Translations under genes and position numbers: made by a program | NCBI GenBank assembly: GCA_028716265.1 | Contig: JAQUQD010000023.1 | Span: 1-38,154, forward strand | Reading direction: 5' to 3' | DNA from: Bacteroidales bacterium | Lineage (GTDB): Bacteria > Bacteroidota > Bacteroidia > Bacteroidales > JAGONC01 | Length of the DNA stretch: 38,154 nucleotides | Shown: positions 9,454 through 17,601 of the stretch, piece by piece | How the letters are laid out: each line of letters opens with the position of its first letter | Position numbering within the stretch: the first letter of the stretch is position 1 | The notes under the pieces: model-generated | Databases searched by the model: none | The model's input: only the letters and a program-made list of their open reading frames with translations | Told to the model about the DNA's origin: nothing

Positions 9454-11034
9454 TTATTGATAGTAAGGTACCGGTGGGCCAGCCAGGGCTGGATCCTGGG
9501 TGATTTCGCTGGCAGGAATGGGCAGATACATGTATTGCTCAGTGAAGGTAACGTAAACCGGTGTACCCATTTGCCCTCTGTTCTGTGCCTCGATGATCTG
9601 TTTGGCTTTGGCAAATCCCTGACGCTGGATGTCGTACCAGTAGTCTCCTTCGAATGCAAATTCAACGCGGCGTTCCTGAAGGATGTCCTCTTTGGTGATG
9701 GAGGCTTTGGGCTGCAGGCCGGCGCGCAGGCGGACCCTGTTGAAGGTGTTCAGTGCCTGTGCGTCACTGGTGGAAGCATTATTTCCCAGGATCGCTTCGG
9801 CGTAGATCAGCAGGACGTCTGCGTACCGCTGGACCATGAAGTTCTGACCGGTATTCATGCCGATTACTTCTTCCCCACCATATTTGGCACCTGGTCCCAC
9901 GACATATTTGGCTATATTGGACCGCGTACCGTTGAACTGACCTCCTTTACCGGCAGGCTGCGCCGTATCGTAGACATACCCGTTGGCCATGAATGCATTG
10001 TAATCCGCATCGCCGCCCTGGGGCTTCCAGGCAGGCATCGACCAGCCATGTTCCATGATGGTGGCAGGTCTGCGGATGTCTCCCGGTTCGAAAGCATCTT
10101 TGAAGTCCAGTGAAGGAAGGAAAAGCTCCCACATATTGGAAACATCGGTTTGCAGGTTGCTCGGACCCCGGTCGCATTGCAGCTGATTGCCCGTTCCCCA
10201 TGGATTCTGCGCGAGCTGATGCTGGATGGCGAAGATCGATTCGATATTGTTGTTCCATGCGCTGGAGTTGAACATCGACTGGTAATCTTCCTTGGAGACT
10301 AGGTCATAGTAACCGGAGGTGATCACTTCCTGTGCCTTGGTGGCAGCGTTTGTGTAATCCTGAAGGTAAAGGTACAGTTTTGCCATCATGGCCTTGGCGG
10401 CCCAGGTGGTTAATCTTCCGGAGACATCGCTCGTGGGAAGGCCCGCTTCGGCGAGTTTCAGCTCCTCCAGGGCATACCTGAAAACATCTGCCTTCAGGTA
10501 ACGGGGGATGTCGTAGTCTCCTGACAGGGCAATGGCACCCGGATCATCCACGATGGGGACGTCGCCCCATACGCGGGCCAGATAGAAATAGACCACGCCC
10601 CTCATGTAATGGCACTCGGCAATGGCAGGATCCAGGAAGGAAGCATCGCCACCCAGACTTTTCTTCATTTCGAAGGCCTGAAGCAGCGAACCTGACCATC
10701 CCGCCACCTTGTAGAAGGATTTCCAGCTGTCCGCTACCAGAGCGTTTGTTGATGACAGGGTAAAGTTGACAAACGCGGCATAATCCCCGTTGGAGGGATA
10801 GCTGAAGGCATTGCCTGCCATCACATCGCCAATGTCGTCCATGGCGCGGCTAAGGAAACCATGCCATGGCAGGCCGCTGTACAAAGTACTGGTTCCGGCC
10901 CGTACCTCATCAGCCGTGTTATAGTAGTTGTCGACCGTCGTGCTGTCGAGGGATTCACGTTCGGTAAACTCTTTCTGGCACGCCCCCAGTGTGATAAGAG
11001 CTAGGGCCAGCGTATATGAGATTATTCTTTTCAT
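9454..11034 (-). CDS. susD: SusD/RagB-family outer-membrane lipoprotein
   Basis: 526 residues. The lipoprotein signal ends at LGAC19. The body shows the alpha-helical TPR-like SusD fold: the conserved early segment YYNTADEVRAGTSTLYSG, the region ECHYMRGVVYFYLARVWGDVPIV, and a C-terminal part with LNTFNRVRLRAGL and QERRVEFAFEGDYWYDIQRQG. It caps the SusC channel on the outside of the cell and binds the incoming glycan. The gene lies 34 bp downstream of susC and 18 bp upstream of the glycan-binding lipoprotein, the standard order. The symbol denotes the family, not starch specificity. Confidence 0.96.
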   Translation of the reverse strand: MKRIISYTLALALITLGACQKEFTERESLDSTTVDNYYNTADEVRAGTSTLYSGLPWHGFLSRAMDDIGDVMAGNAFSYPSNGDYAAFVNFTLSSTNALVADSWKSFYKVAGWSGSLLQAFEMKKSLGGDASFLDPAIAECHYMRGVVYFYLARVWGDVPIVDDPGAIALSGDYDIPRYLKADVFRYALEELKLAEAGLPTSDVSGRLTTWAAKAMMAKLYLYLQDYTNAATKAQEVITSGYYDLVSKEDYQSMFNSSAWNNNIESIFAIQHQLAQNPWGTGNQLQCDRGPSNLQTDVSNMWELFLPSLDFKDAFEPGDIRRPATIMEHGWSMPAWKPQGGDADYNAFMANGYVYDTAQPAGKGGQFNGTRSNIAKYVVGPGAKYGGEEVIGMNTGQNFMVQRYADVLLIYAEAILGNNASTSDAQALNTFNRVRLRAGLQPKASITKEDILQERRVEFAFEGDYWYDIQRQGFAKAKQIIEAQNRGQMGTPVYVTFTEQYMYLPIPASEITQDPALAGPPVPYYQ

Positions 11035-11068
11035 TGTTTTAGGATTTTAGAGTGAGTGATCCGTTTCT

Positions 11069-14000
11069 TTAGAATTTAACATTGACACCGAATGTATAAA
11101 CGCGTGGGTTGGGAAAGTGCCCCTGGTCCACGTTCATGAGCAGGATCGTGTTGTTGAACGCTCCGATCTCCGGATCATATCCTGAATAGCCGGTAAAGGT
11201 GTACAGGTTTTGTCCTGAAAAATACAACCTCAGGTTGGTCATTTTAATATGTTCTATCCATTTCTTCGGCAGGCGGTAGCCGATGGTTAGGTTCTGGATG
11301 CGCAGGTAGGAACCGTCTTCCACATACCTTGTCGAAACATAGGTATTGTTCGAGTTGGTGGTGGTGAACCTGGGCAGGCTTCCATTCGTGTTGGTCTCAG
11401 TATACCTGTCCGAAACTGTTTCAAGCTGGTTGTAATAAGTGTTGTCCATCTTTTCCAGCTGCCATTTCAGGAAGTTGTAGACATCGGCTCCGTAACTTCC
11501 CTGCAGGAACAGGGATACATCAAAATTATAGAAGCTGAAGTTGTTGGTGAAGCCGAAGGTGAATTCAGGGATCGGGCTTCCGATATAGGTCATGTCTGCC
11601 TCATCGATCTTTCCGTCCGGTTTACCGGTCCGGTTTCCCTCTTCGTCTTTGCCATCGATATCCTTGAACCGTACGTCGCCCAGCCAGGTATGTGTTTCAT
11701 CAACGGGAAAACCAAACTGAGGCAATGCATTGTCAAGATCTTCCTGGGTGCGGTATATGCCATCGTAAATAAGCCCGTAGAAGGAGCCAACCGGATGACC
11801 GGGGGCTGTCAGGGTGAGCGTATACTGGTCATAGTACACTTTTCCCGCCAGGGTAGAAGCTTCATTCAGCAACTTATCCAGTTTATTGTTGTAACGGGAG
11901 AAAATAAGGGAAGCGGTCCAGTTAAAATTTTCTTTCATGAAGATATAGCCATTCAGGTTGAGGTCGATCCCCTTGTTGGTCATCTGGCCCACATTTCCGA
12001 TGGGCGCCTTCAGGTCATCCCAGTTCGAGCCAATACCGAGGAAAGTTGGGCCCGTAGTGAACAGCAGCATGTTGGAGGTGGTCTTCTTGTAAATGTCGAT
12101 GGACGCCTCCAGCCTGCTTTTGAAGAAGCCGAGGTCGACACCCAGGTTGGTGGTGATCACTTCTTCCCATCCCAGGTCGGGATTGGCGATCCCGTTGATA
12201 AAATTGGTGACGGACGTACCGATGGTCCCGAAGCCAACAGGCCCCGGCCAGAACATCACGCCCGATGAATAGGGAGGATTCTGTGCCCCGCTGGGCAGAT
12301 TCTGGTTGCCTACTCCGCCATAACCAAACCGGATCTTCATGTAATTCATGACATTTTCAAAGGAGGCGGCGAACTTCTCGTTGGTGACCGTCCAGCCTAC
12401 GGATACTCCGGGGAAGTAACCCCATTTGTTGTCGGGGTGGAAATTGGAGGATCCGTCAGCCCTGAAACTGACCGACAGGGAGTAGCGGTCGTCAAAGGCG
12501 TAGTTGGCCCTGATAAAATAGGATTCCATTGCCCAGTTGTTCTTGCCTCCGCTCAGCTCCCAGGAGGATTGGGTGGTGCTGCCAACGTTCAGGTCGATGA
12601 TGTTGTTCTGCAGATCGAGTTTTTTACCCGTGATCTGTTCCCAGTACGAATATTGTGCTTCGTGACCTGCAGTCGCACCGATAAAATGCCTGTTGAGTTT
12701 CTTGGTATAGTTCAGGTAGTTCCTTAAAGCCCAGTAGTAGGAGTTCTGGCGGTTGTCATACAGCTGGCTCTGCTGGATACGGGTGCCGATATCTGCGGCG
12801 AGCTGATAGGCCGTGTTATTCTGAAGATTCAGGCTGTAAGACACCTCATTCTTAAATGAAAAATCTTTCAGGAATTTGAAGTCAGCATATAGGTTTCCAA
12901 ATGCCTGTTCTCTCATGACGGTATTTCCGCGGGTTTCAGCCTGGGCGACAGGATTGTCTTGGTAGTACTGCACCCCGCCGATGATATCGCCTCCACCCCA
13001 GCTGTCGTCAATTTCTTTCACCGGGATCAGTGGGCTTTGGATCGCTGACAGCCAGATGGTGCCGGAGGGCGCGTTATCGGTAAGGGCTACGTTCTGGTCG
13101 CTTCTGAGCACGTTGGCACTCATGCCGATATCCAGCCACTTTTTGATCTGGTGGTCAATGTTGAACCGGCCCGAATACCTCTTGAAGTTCGAACCGATCA
13201 CGGTACCTTCCTGGTTCAGGTAGCTAGCGGATATATAGTACGAGGTTTTTTCTTTGGCTCCTGAGAAACTGATCGCATGGTTCTGGGTCAGGGCGTTCTG
13301 GAAGATGGCCTCCTGCCAGTCAGTTCCCGGACCGAGGAGCGAAGGATCCTTGAATTCCTCCGCAGGTTCCAGTCCTACCAGGGGCATGACTTCGTTCTGA
13401 TACGTCGCAAACTGGGGCAGATCCATCAGGTCCAGTCTTGTTGGAATTTGTCCGACACCAATCGATCCGTCGTAGGTCACCTTGCCGTCAACAGATTTGC
13501 CTTTTTTCGTTGTGACCATGATGACCCCGTTGGCGGCCTGTGAGCCATAGATGGCCTGTGCGGAAGCATCTTTCAATACATCGATGGATTCGATGTCGTT
13601 CGGACTGATGCTTGCCAGAAAGCTGTTGCCAATCTGGCCGTTGCCACCTCCCATCTTGTCGTACCCGAAGCTGTTTACCGTGTTCGTAGTGAATGGAACA
13701 CCGTCAATAACGATCAGGGGATCATTGCTGTTGATGGACGTCAGCCCCCTGACACGCAGGGCAACACCGCCACCGGGCTGACCGCTGTTGTAAGTGACCG
13801 TCACGCCCGACAGCTTCCCCTGCAGACCCTGGTCCACCCCGGTGATCTGTAGATCCTTGAGTTCTGTCGTTTTTACAGAGGAGATGGCCGATGTGACCTC
13901 ACTCCTTCGTACAGTCCCGTACCCGATCACCACCACTTCACTCAGGGAAGTCAGCGCCGATTTCATGGTGATCTCCATAGGCCCGGCAGATATGGGCACC

Positions 14001-14260
14001 TCCTGTGACTCCATACCCACAAAGCTGATCTCCAGCATGGTGGCCGTGACAGGTACCTGTAAGGTGAATTTTCCGTCCATATCGGAAATAGTGCCTACAT
14101 TGGTGTCTTTGACCTTGATCGTGGCACCGGGCAGCGTCGCATTGTTTTCATCATATACGGTCCCTGTCACAGTTCTAGTCTGCTGTGCAAAAACCTGTGA
14201 TGACAGTACCAGTGCAACGACTACAATTAAAGCAAATGCTTTGAGTAATTTTTTTTGCAT
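11069..14260 (-). CDS. susC: SusC/RagA-family TonB-dependent outer-membrane transporter
   Basis: 1063 residues, a normal SusC length. A signal peptide ends near VFAQQ. A carboxypeptidase-regulatory-like (CarboxypepD_reg) domain follows (about 28-110, RTVTGTVYDENNATLPGATI), then the SusC-type plug with SEVVVIGYGTVRRSEVTSA and RVRGLTSINSNDPLIVIDG, and a long TonB-dependent beta-barrel ending in VNVKF. No STN domain is seen, so FecR/ECF-sigma signalling through it is not indicated. It imports glycan fragments across the outer membrane with TonB energy and partners with the SusD encoded next. It is the first gene of the PUL; a TAnnTTTG promoter element lies just upstream. Confidence 0.97.
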   Translation of the reverse strand: MQKKLLKAFALIVVVALVLSSQVFAQQTRTVTGTVYDENNATLPGATIKVKDTNVGTISDMDGKFTLQVPVTATMLEISFVGMESQEVPISAGPMEITMKSALTSLSEVVVIGYGTVRRSEVTSAISSVKTTELKDLQITGVDQGLQGKLSGVTVTYNSGQPGGGVALRVRGLTSINSNDPLIVIDGVPFTTNTVNSFGYDKMGGGNGQIGNSFLASISPNDIESIDVLKDASAQAIYGSQAANGVIMVTTKKGKSVDGKVTYDGSIGVGQIPTRLDLMDLPQFATYQNEVMPLVGLEPAEEFKDPSLLGPGTDWQEAIFQNALTQNHAISFSGAKEKTSYYISASYLNQEGTVIGSNFKRYSGRFNIDHQIKKWLDIGMSANVLRSDQNVALTDNAPSGTIWLSAIQSPLIPVKEIDDSWGGGDIIGGVQYYQDNPVAQAETRGNTVMREQAFGNLYADFKFLKDFSFKNEVSYSLNLQNNTAYQLAADIGTRIQQSQLYDNRQNSYYWALRNYLNYTKKLNRHFIGATAGHEAQYSYWEQITGKKLDLQNNIIDLNVGSTTQSSWELSGGKNNWAMESYFIRANYAFDDRYSLSVSFRADGSSNFHPDNKWGYFPGVSVGWTVTNEKFAASFENVMNYMKIRFGYGGVGNQNLPSGAQNPPYSSGVMFWPGPVGFGTIGTSVTNFINGIANPDLGWEEVITTNLGVDLGFFKSRLEASIDIYKKTTSNMLLFTTGPTFLGIGSNWDDLKAPIGNVGQMTNKGIDLNLNGYIFMKENFNWTASLIFSRYNNKLDKLLNEASTLAGKVYYDQYTLTLTAPGHPVGSFYGLIYDGIYRTQEDLDNALPQFGFPVDETHTWLGDVRFKDIDGKDEEGNRTGKPDGKIDEADMTYIGSPIPEFTFGFTNNFSFYNFDVSLFLQGSYGADVYNFLKWQLEKMDNTYYNQLETVSDRYTETNTNGSLPRFTTTNSNNTYVSTRYVEDGSYLRIQNLTIGYRLPKKWIEHIKMTNLRLYFSGQNLYTFTGYSGYDPEIGAFNNTILLMNVDQGHFPNPRVYTFGVNVKF

Positions 14261-14770
14261 AACTGGTTTGGTTTTAATACTTCAAAGTTAGACCTTGACC
14301 TATACGATATATTAATACTTTTTTATCTCTTTGTTATAGAAATTTGCTTAAGGGAAAAGATTTTATTTAGTTGTAAAACCAGACACCACACATTTAACAT
14401 ATTGATAAACAGTAAATAAGATGAAGGGTTATTGTATCAATGAAGCGAAAAAAAAATCAGAGGAATCATTGTATTAATTTACTGAATACAGAAAATCAGG
14501 AACATAGATCATCCCTGCACCTTTCAAGAAATTCCCCTAAAGTTAACACTCTTTAAGCAGAATTGTACACATTCCACGGTAAAATTTTTCAAATCAGCAT
14601 GCATTATCCATCATCTGCTGAATGACGACCCTGAATTCAGGGAGCAGATCGATGACGGTTTTGAGATCGAGGCAATGATGATACGTTAAATTTCAAATTC
14701 CATTCACCAAAATTCCTTTCTCCTTTCTCCTCTCTTTTTGCCCGGGTAATGGGTTTTTCAAAAAATGTCA
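14261..14770. other. AT-rich intergenic region between the PUL and the next gene
   Basis: About 500 bases that include the susC promoter region. Beyond the promoter element I see no gene I can support. A short open stretch on the plus strand (about 14588-14689) reads like protein (NDDPEFREQIDDGFEIEAMM) but has no usable start. It may be the tail of a decayed gene. Confidence 0.4.
14283..14290 (-). promoter_or_regulatory. Candidate -7 element of the PUL promoter
   Basis: On the minus strand the sequence is TAACTTTG, a match to the Bacteroidota -7 consensus TAnnTTTG, about 23 bases before the susC start codon. No clear TTTG -33 box is visible at 19-20 bases upstream, which would fit a promoter needing an activator. 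Confidence 0.4.
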
Positions 14771-14778
14771 TATATTTG
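14771..14778 (+). promoter_or_regulatory. Candidate -7 promoter element
   Basis: TATATTTG matches TAnnTTTG and lies 24 bases before the chosen ATG of the small membrane protein. A TTTG at 14737-14740 is about 30 bases away, too far for a normal -33 box. Confidence 0.4.
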
Positions 14779-14802
14779 TCAGTGAACTTAATTCCCAGCA
14801 CC

Positions 14803-15000
14803 ATGAAAAAATATTTCAAACCCCTGGCTTGGATTTTTTCCATTATCGCCATTGTGATGATGGTGATCGGTATTATCCTTGGACTTACAGGCAAGCCCTT
14901 GATCAGTGTAAGTGGCTACACCTGGTATTTTGCAGCTGCCAACTTTATTCTCTTCGCTATCCTTTTTTACCTGGCAGGTACACCTTACAAAACCGAGTAA
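14803..15000 (+). CDS. Small two-helix membrane protein, unknown function
   Basis: 65 residues from the ATG at 14803 (MKKYFKPLAWIF), chosen over the in-frame ATG at 14749 because the promoter-like TATATTTG lies between them and because a Lys-rich start before a hydrophobic helix is natural. Two membrane segments are visible: about 8-30 (LAWIFSIIAIVMMVIGIILG) and about 39-58 (YTWYFAAANFILFAILFYLA), separated by a short loop. No functional motif is recognised. It precedes another small two-helix membrane protein by about 400 bp, but the two have different tails. Confidence 0.65.
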   Translation: MKKYFKPLAWIFSIIAIVMMVIGIILGLTGKPLISVSGYTWYFAAANFILFAILFYLAGTPYKTE

Positions 15001-15413
15001 CGGACAGATCGCACCTGTTTCTGTTGCGTTATTCTTTCGACGATAGTATTCCCCACTTACGATTATTAGCGTAAGCTAGCCTGTATTTTCTCTTCCCTCG
15101 CCCCATAGTTCTCATTCGCTGCTCTTTACAACCCGGTAAATTAAGTATTTTTGCATTTTTCTTACTTTCCGGGTTGGATTTTCCTTTGATCAGTACCCAG
15201 GATCCATTTCATTTTTCAAACTTGAAAACAACACTCTTCACGGTGACCTGACGGATTCGGAATTCTCCATCGAAATTCTTTCCGAACTGAAGATTTCCGC
15301 AAGTAGAATTTTTTTATCTTTGTAGTACGCAGATTCATCAAATCTATTGATTTCAGCGCCGGGGAGGACGAAAACCGTTACCAGAGTAGTCATTTTATAC
15401 AAAACACATCCTT
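15001..15413. other. Intergenic region with promoter-like elements, no supported gene
   Basis: Two plus-strand TAnnTTTG matches occur, at 15146-15153 (TATTTTTG) and 15315-15322 (TATCTTTG); the second could serve the next gene with a leader of roughly 85 bases. Between them an open stretch (about 15130-15325) reads plausibly as protein, but it lacks a start codon and is not called. Confidence 0.4.
15315..15322 (+). promoter_or_regulatory. Candidate -7 element for the Cys/Met/His-rich protein gene
   Basis: TATCTTTG is a full match to TAnnTTTG. A weak TTTC -33-like word ends 17 bases upstream (15294-15297). The ATG of the downstream gene is at 15414. Confidence 0.4.
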
Positions 15414-15872
15414 ATGATCGCTTTATTATTCATTTCCCTGCTTGCCATCCTGGCCGGTACCCTGTTGCTTGCAAAGGAGAAGAAAGAACAGCTTGGAAAA
15501 ATCTTTTGCTGGATCTCATGGTTCTTTATTGCAGTAGGCTGTCTCCTGTTCATTGTTTCCGTCATAGGTGGGATCTGCCGCGCCACTCACGGCTGGAAAC
15601 CGGGTCAGCCCTGCTGCCCACAGGAAATGATGATGAAAGAATGCAAACCTGGAATGCAAGCCGGCACATGCAGTCCGTATGGGGCTGGCGCCTGTATGCA
15701 CATGGATAAATGCAAGCAGCACGGCGATTGCTGCATGAAACACGAAGGCAGCATGCAAAAGGAAGGTTGCATGAAACACGACAGCATAATGAAAAGATGT
15801 CACGCTCACCAATCTGGTGACAGCATTAAAATGCCCTGCCCTAAGGAAAAGGAAATGAAAGTTCCTGAATAA
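15414..15872 (+). CDS. Membrane protein with Cys/Met/His-rich metal-binding-like tail
   Basis: 152 residues. Two hydrophobic segments, about 2-20 (IALLFISLLAILAGTLLLA) and about 31-53 (ICWISWFFIAVGCLLFIVSV region), are followed by a tail of about 95 residues. By eye the tail has about 12 Cys, 12 Met and 7 His, with a repeated CMKH pattern (HGDCCMKHEGSMQ, EGCMKHDSIMKRCH). Such composition is typical of proteins that bind soft metals such as copper or silver, or possibly zinc, but no named family is recognised and metal binding is inference. The gene is followed after 26 bp by a secreted protein gene on the same strand. No heavy-metal ATPase or regulator lies nearby. Confidence 0.8.
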   Translation: MIALLFISLLAILAGTLLLAKEKKEQLGKIFCWISWFFIAVGCLLFIVSVIGGICRATHGWKPGQPCCPQEMMMKECKPGMQAGTCSPYGAGACMHMDKCKQHGDCCMKHEGSMQKEGCMKHDSIMKRCHAHQSGDSIKMPCPKEKEMKVPE

Positions 15873-15898
15873 AAGGATTTAATTAAAAATTTTCGAAA

Positions 15899-16534
15899 AT
15901 GAAGAGAGTCGCCCTGAACCGGAATGACCGGAGGATTATGTATTTGTTCTCGACCTGGTTAACCTTTGCCGTTATTTTCTCTATGTCTTTCACCGTCCCA
16001 CCGGATGATCCCCCGGTTTCTGCCGGTCAGGACGCCACCATCTGCGAGGGGCAGAACTATCCCCTTGCGGAGGCCTCCGCTCCGAAATCTGCCCGCCTGC
16101 TCTGGACCACCTCGGGGACGGGCTCTTTCAACAAGTCCGCCATCCTGAACCCAACCTACAAGCCCAGTACAAAGGACGCCGTTGCCGGATCGGTCACCCT
16201 GACCCTTAAGGTCACGGGCCCGGAAGGCCAGCCGGATACCATCTGCAGCATGGTCCTTACTATCATACGGTCACCCAGGGTGTACGCAGGGGGTGGGGAC
16301 GCCATACGGCCGGGGGAAAGCTACATGCTTTCGTATTCAACGGCGGAGAATCATACCGAACTCACCTGGTCAACCTCGGGTACGGGATTCTTCAATGATT
16401 TCCACGACCTTCATCCCACCTATACACCCAGCGCAGAGGATATCCGGTTCGGCTCCGTGACCCTTACCCTGACCGCCAAAGGCAAGGACAATTGCCCGCT
16501 GGCCGTATCGGAAATGGTGCTGAATATCAACTGA
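15899..16534 (+). CDS. Secreted protein with two Ig/PKD-like repeats
   Basis: 211 residues. A late hydrophobic segment (about 14-33) could be an uncleaved or long signal peptide. Two tandem modules of about 85 residues follow. Each has a core of the type W-T/S-TSGTG-x-F, then N/HPTY-x-PS and GSVTLTL: LLWTTSGTGSFNKSA...NPTYKPS and LTWSTSGTGFFNDFH...HPTYTPS. This module occurs in many copies in large Bacteroidota surface proteins; here there are only two and no T9SS tail. A role in adhesion or extracellular structure is possible but unproven. ATG chosen at 15899; a later in-frame ATG (MYLF) would also keep the hydrophobic segment. Confidence 0.75.
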   Translation: MKRVALNRNDRRIMYLFSTWLTFAVIFSMSFTVPPDDPPVSAGQDATICEGQNYPLAEASAPKSARLLWTTSGTGSFNKSAILNPTYKPSTKDAVAGSVTLTLKVTGPEGQPDTICSMVLTIIRSPRVYAGGGDAIRPGESYMLSYSTAENHTELTWSTSGTGFFNDFHDLHPTYTPSAEDIRFGSVTLTLTAKGKDNCPLAVSEMVLNIN

Positions 16535-16542
16535 TAAGATCA

Positions 16543-16620
16543 AAGATCAAAAAGCAAAGATCAAAAGTAGTTTTTCCCAATCTGACAAACTTTTAATCTT
16601 GCTATTTGCTTCTTGATTTT
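16543..16620. repeat. Imperfect inverted repeat rich in GATCAAA words
   Basis: A left arm of repeated GATCAAA/AAGCAAA words (16543-16567) is approximately inverted in the right arm 16590-16620 (CTTTTAATCTTG, TTGCTTCTTGATTTT). It lies just after the stop at 16534 and may act as a weak terminator. The remaining 16621-16847 holds no supported gene. Confidence 0.4.
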
Positions 16621-16847
16621 AGAACAGGGAAAAGGAAATATTGTACCAGTAAATATATATATATTTACATCTTCTGAAACAGAGATTGCGATAACATTGT
16701 CCTTCAGGCACATGCGGCATCGTAGGCATCAAACCTGCACTCGGACTCTGATCAACCCGGAGGTAATTCTTAAATTCATCATTCCCGTAGAAAAGTCCTG
16801 AAAAAGTTGTACCTTTAAGGTGCTTTAAATCTTAAAGACGTCAACAT

Positions 16848-17552
16848 ATGAAAAAGGTCCTTATTCTTATTTGTCTTGGCTCCTTTTGCCTGTTCTCCAG
16901 TGCGCAAAACGGGACCATCTTTGCCGAAGTGAAGGGCGATACGGCAATCCTCTGGCAAACCGAAGCGGAACGCAACTGCGCCGCCCTGTACGAGATGATC
17001 GTCACCCCGGATGATTTTCACCTTCATTGGCTTCAGCGGGATACGGGCGATGCAGTATTTTGTATCTGCTACTTCGATCTTTCGGTCACCCTTGCCTCCC
17101 TTGCTCCCGGAATGTATACGGTCGATGTTTGTCATACAGAGATCGTCAGCCCGGATACGATCTGGGATGGTTCAGCGACTTTTGTCATTGAAGGGCCGGA
17201 CGCCCGTGATCCTGTCCAAATGATCGCTTCTTTTCAGAGTGAGTGCCATGGTGCGGTGGGATCAGGTGAGATCCTGGATGAAAAAACTGTCCGGCTGGGA
17301 CAGAACTATCCCAATCCATTCTCTGATGTGACGTTCATACCCTTTTATTGTCCTGAAAATGACAAATGTACGTTGCGTATTTTTGATGTTTTCGGGAGCC
17401 TGGTGAGAGTGTTCGGCCTGAACGGAAATGATGGATTGCTGCACTGGGATGGCAGAGATGGCAATGGGATTCCGGTACCACCGGGAATTTATTCCTATTC
17501 GCTGAACTCATTGACGGGAGATGATTCCAGGAGGATGATCCTTGTCCGGTAG
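16848..17552 (+). CDS. Secreted protein with T9SS C-terminal sorting domain
   Basis: 234 residues. A signal peptide ends near LFSSAQ. The N-terminal 120 residues form a beta-rich domain I do not recognise, with several Cys. From about residue 148 there is a T9SS type A / FlgD-like sorting domain: RLGQNYPNPFSDVTFIPF, LRIFDVFGSLVR, WDGRDGNGIPVPPGIYSYSL, ending in RRMILVR. The protein is therefore expected to cross the outer membrane through the type IX system and become attached at the surface or released. Its function is unknown. The gene is convergent with the lipoprotein gene at 17602-19467. Confidence 0.85.
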   Translation: MKKVLILICLGSFCLFSSAQNGTIFAEVKGDTAILWQTEAERNCAALYEMIVTPDDFHLHWLQRDTGDAVFCICYFDLSVTLASLAPGMYTVDVCHTEIVSPDTIWDGSATFVIEGPDARDPVQMIASFQSECHGAVGSGEILDEKTVRLGQNYPNPFSDVTFIPFYCPENDKCTLRIFDVFGSLVRVFGLNGNDGLLHWDGRDGNGIPVPPGIYSYSLNSLTGDDSRRMILVR

Positions 17553-17601
17553 AAGGTGGCTCCTTCTGTAAAAGCAAAATGATCCATCAGAGATAATTCT
17601 T

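Noticed and set aside
14588..14689. Protein-like plus-strand stretch (NDDPEFREQIDDGFEIEAMM)
   Set aside because: No in-frame start codon and too short to call; possibly the tail of a lost gene.
15130..15325. Open stretch reading DQYPGSISFFKLENNTLHGD and onward
   Set aside because: No start codon after the upstream stop, no recognised family; kept only as a possible remnant.
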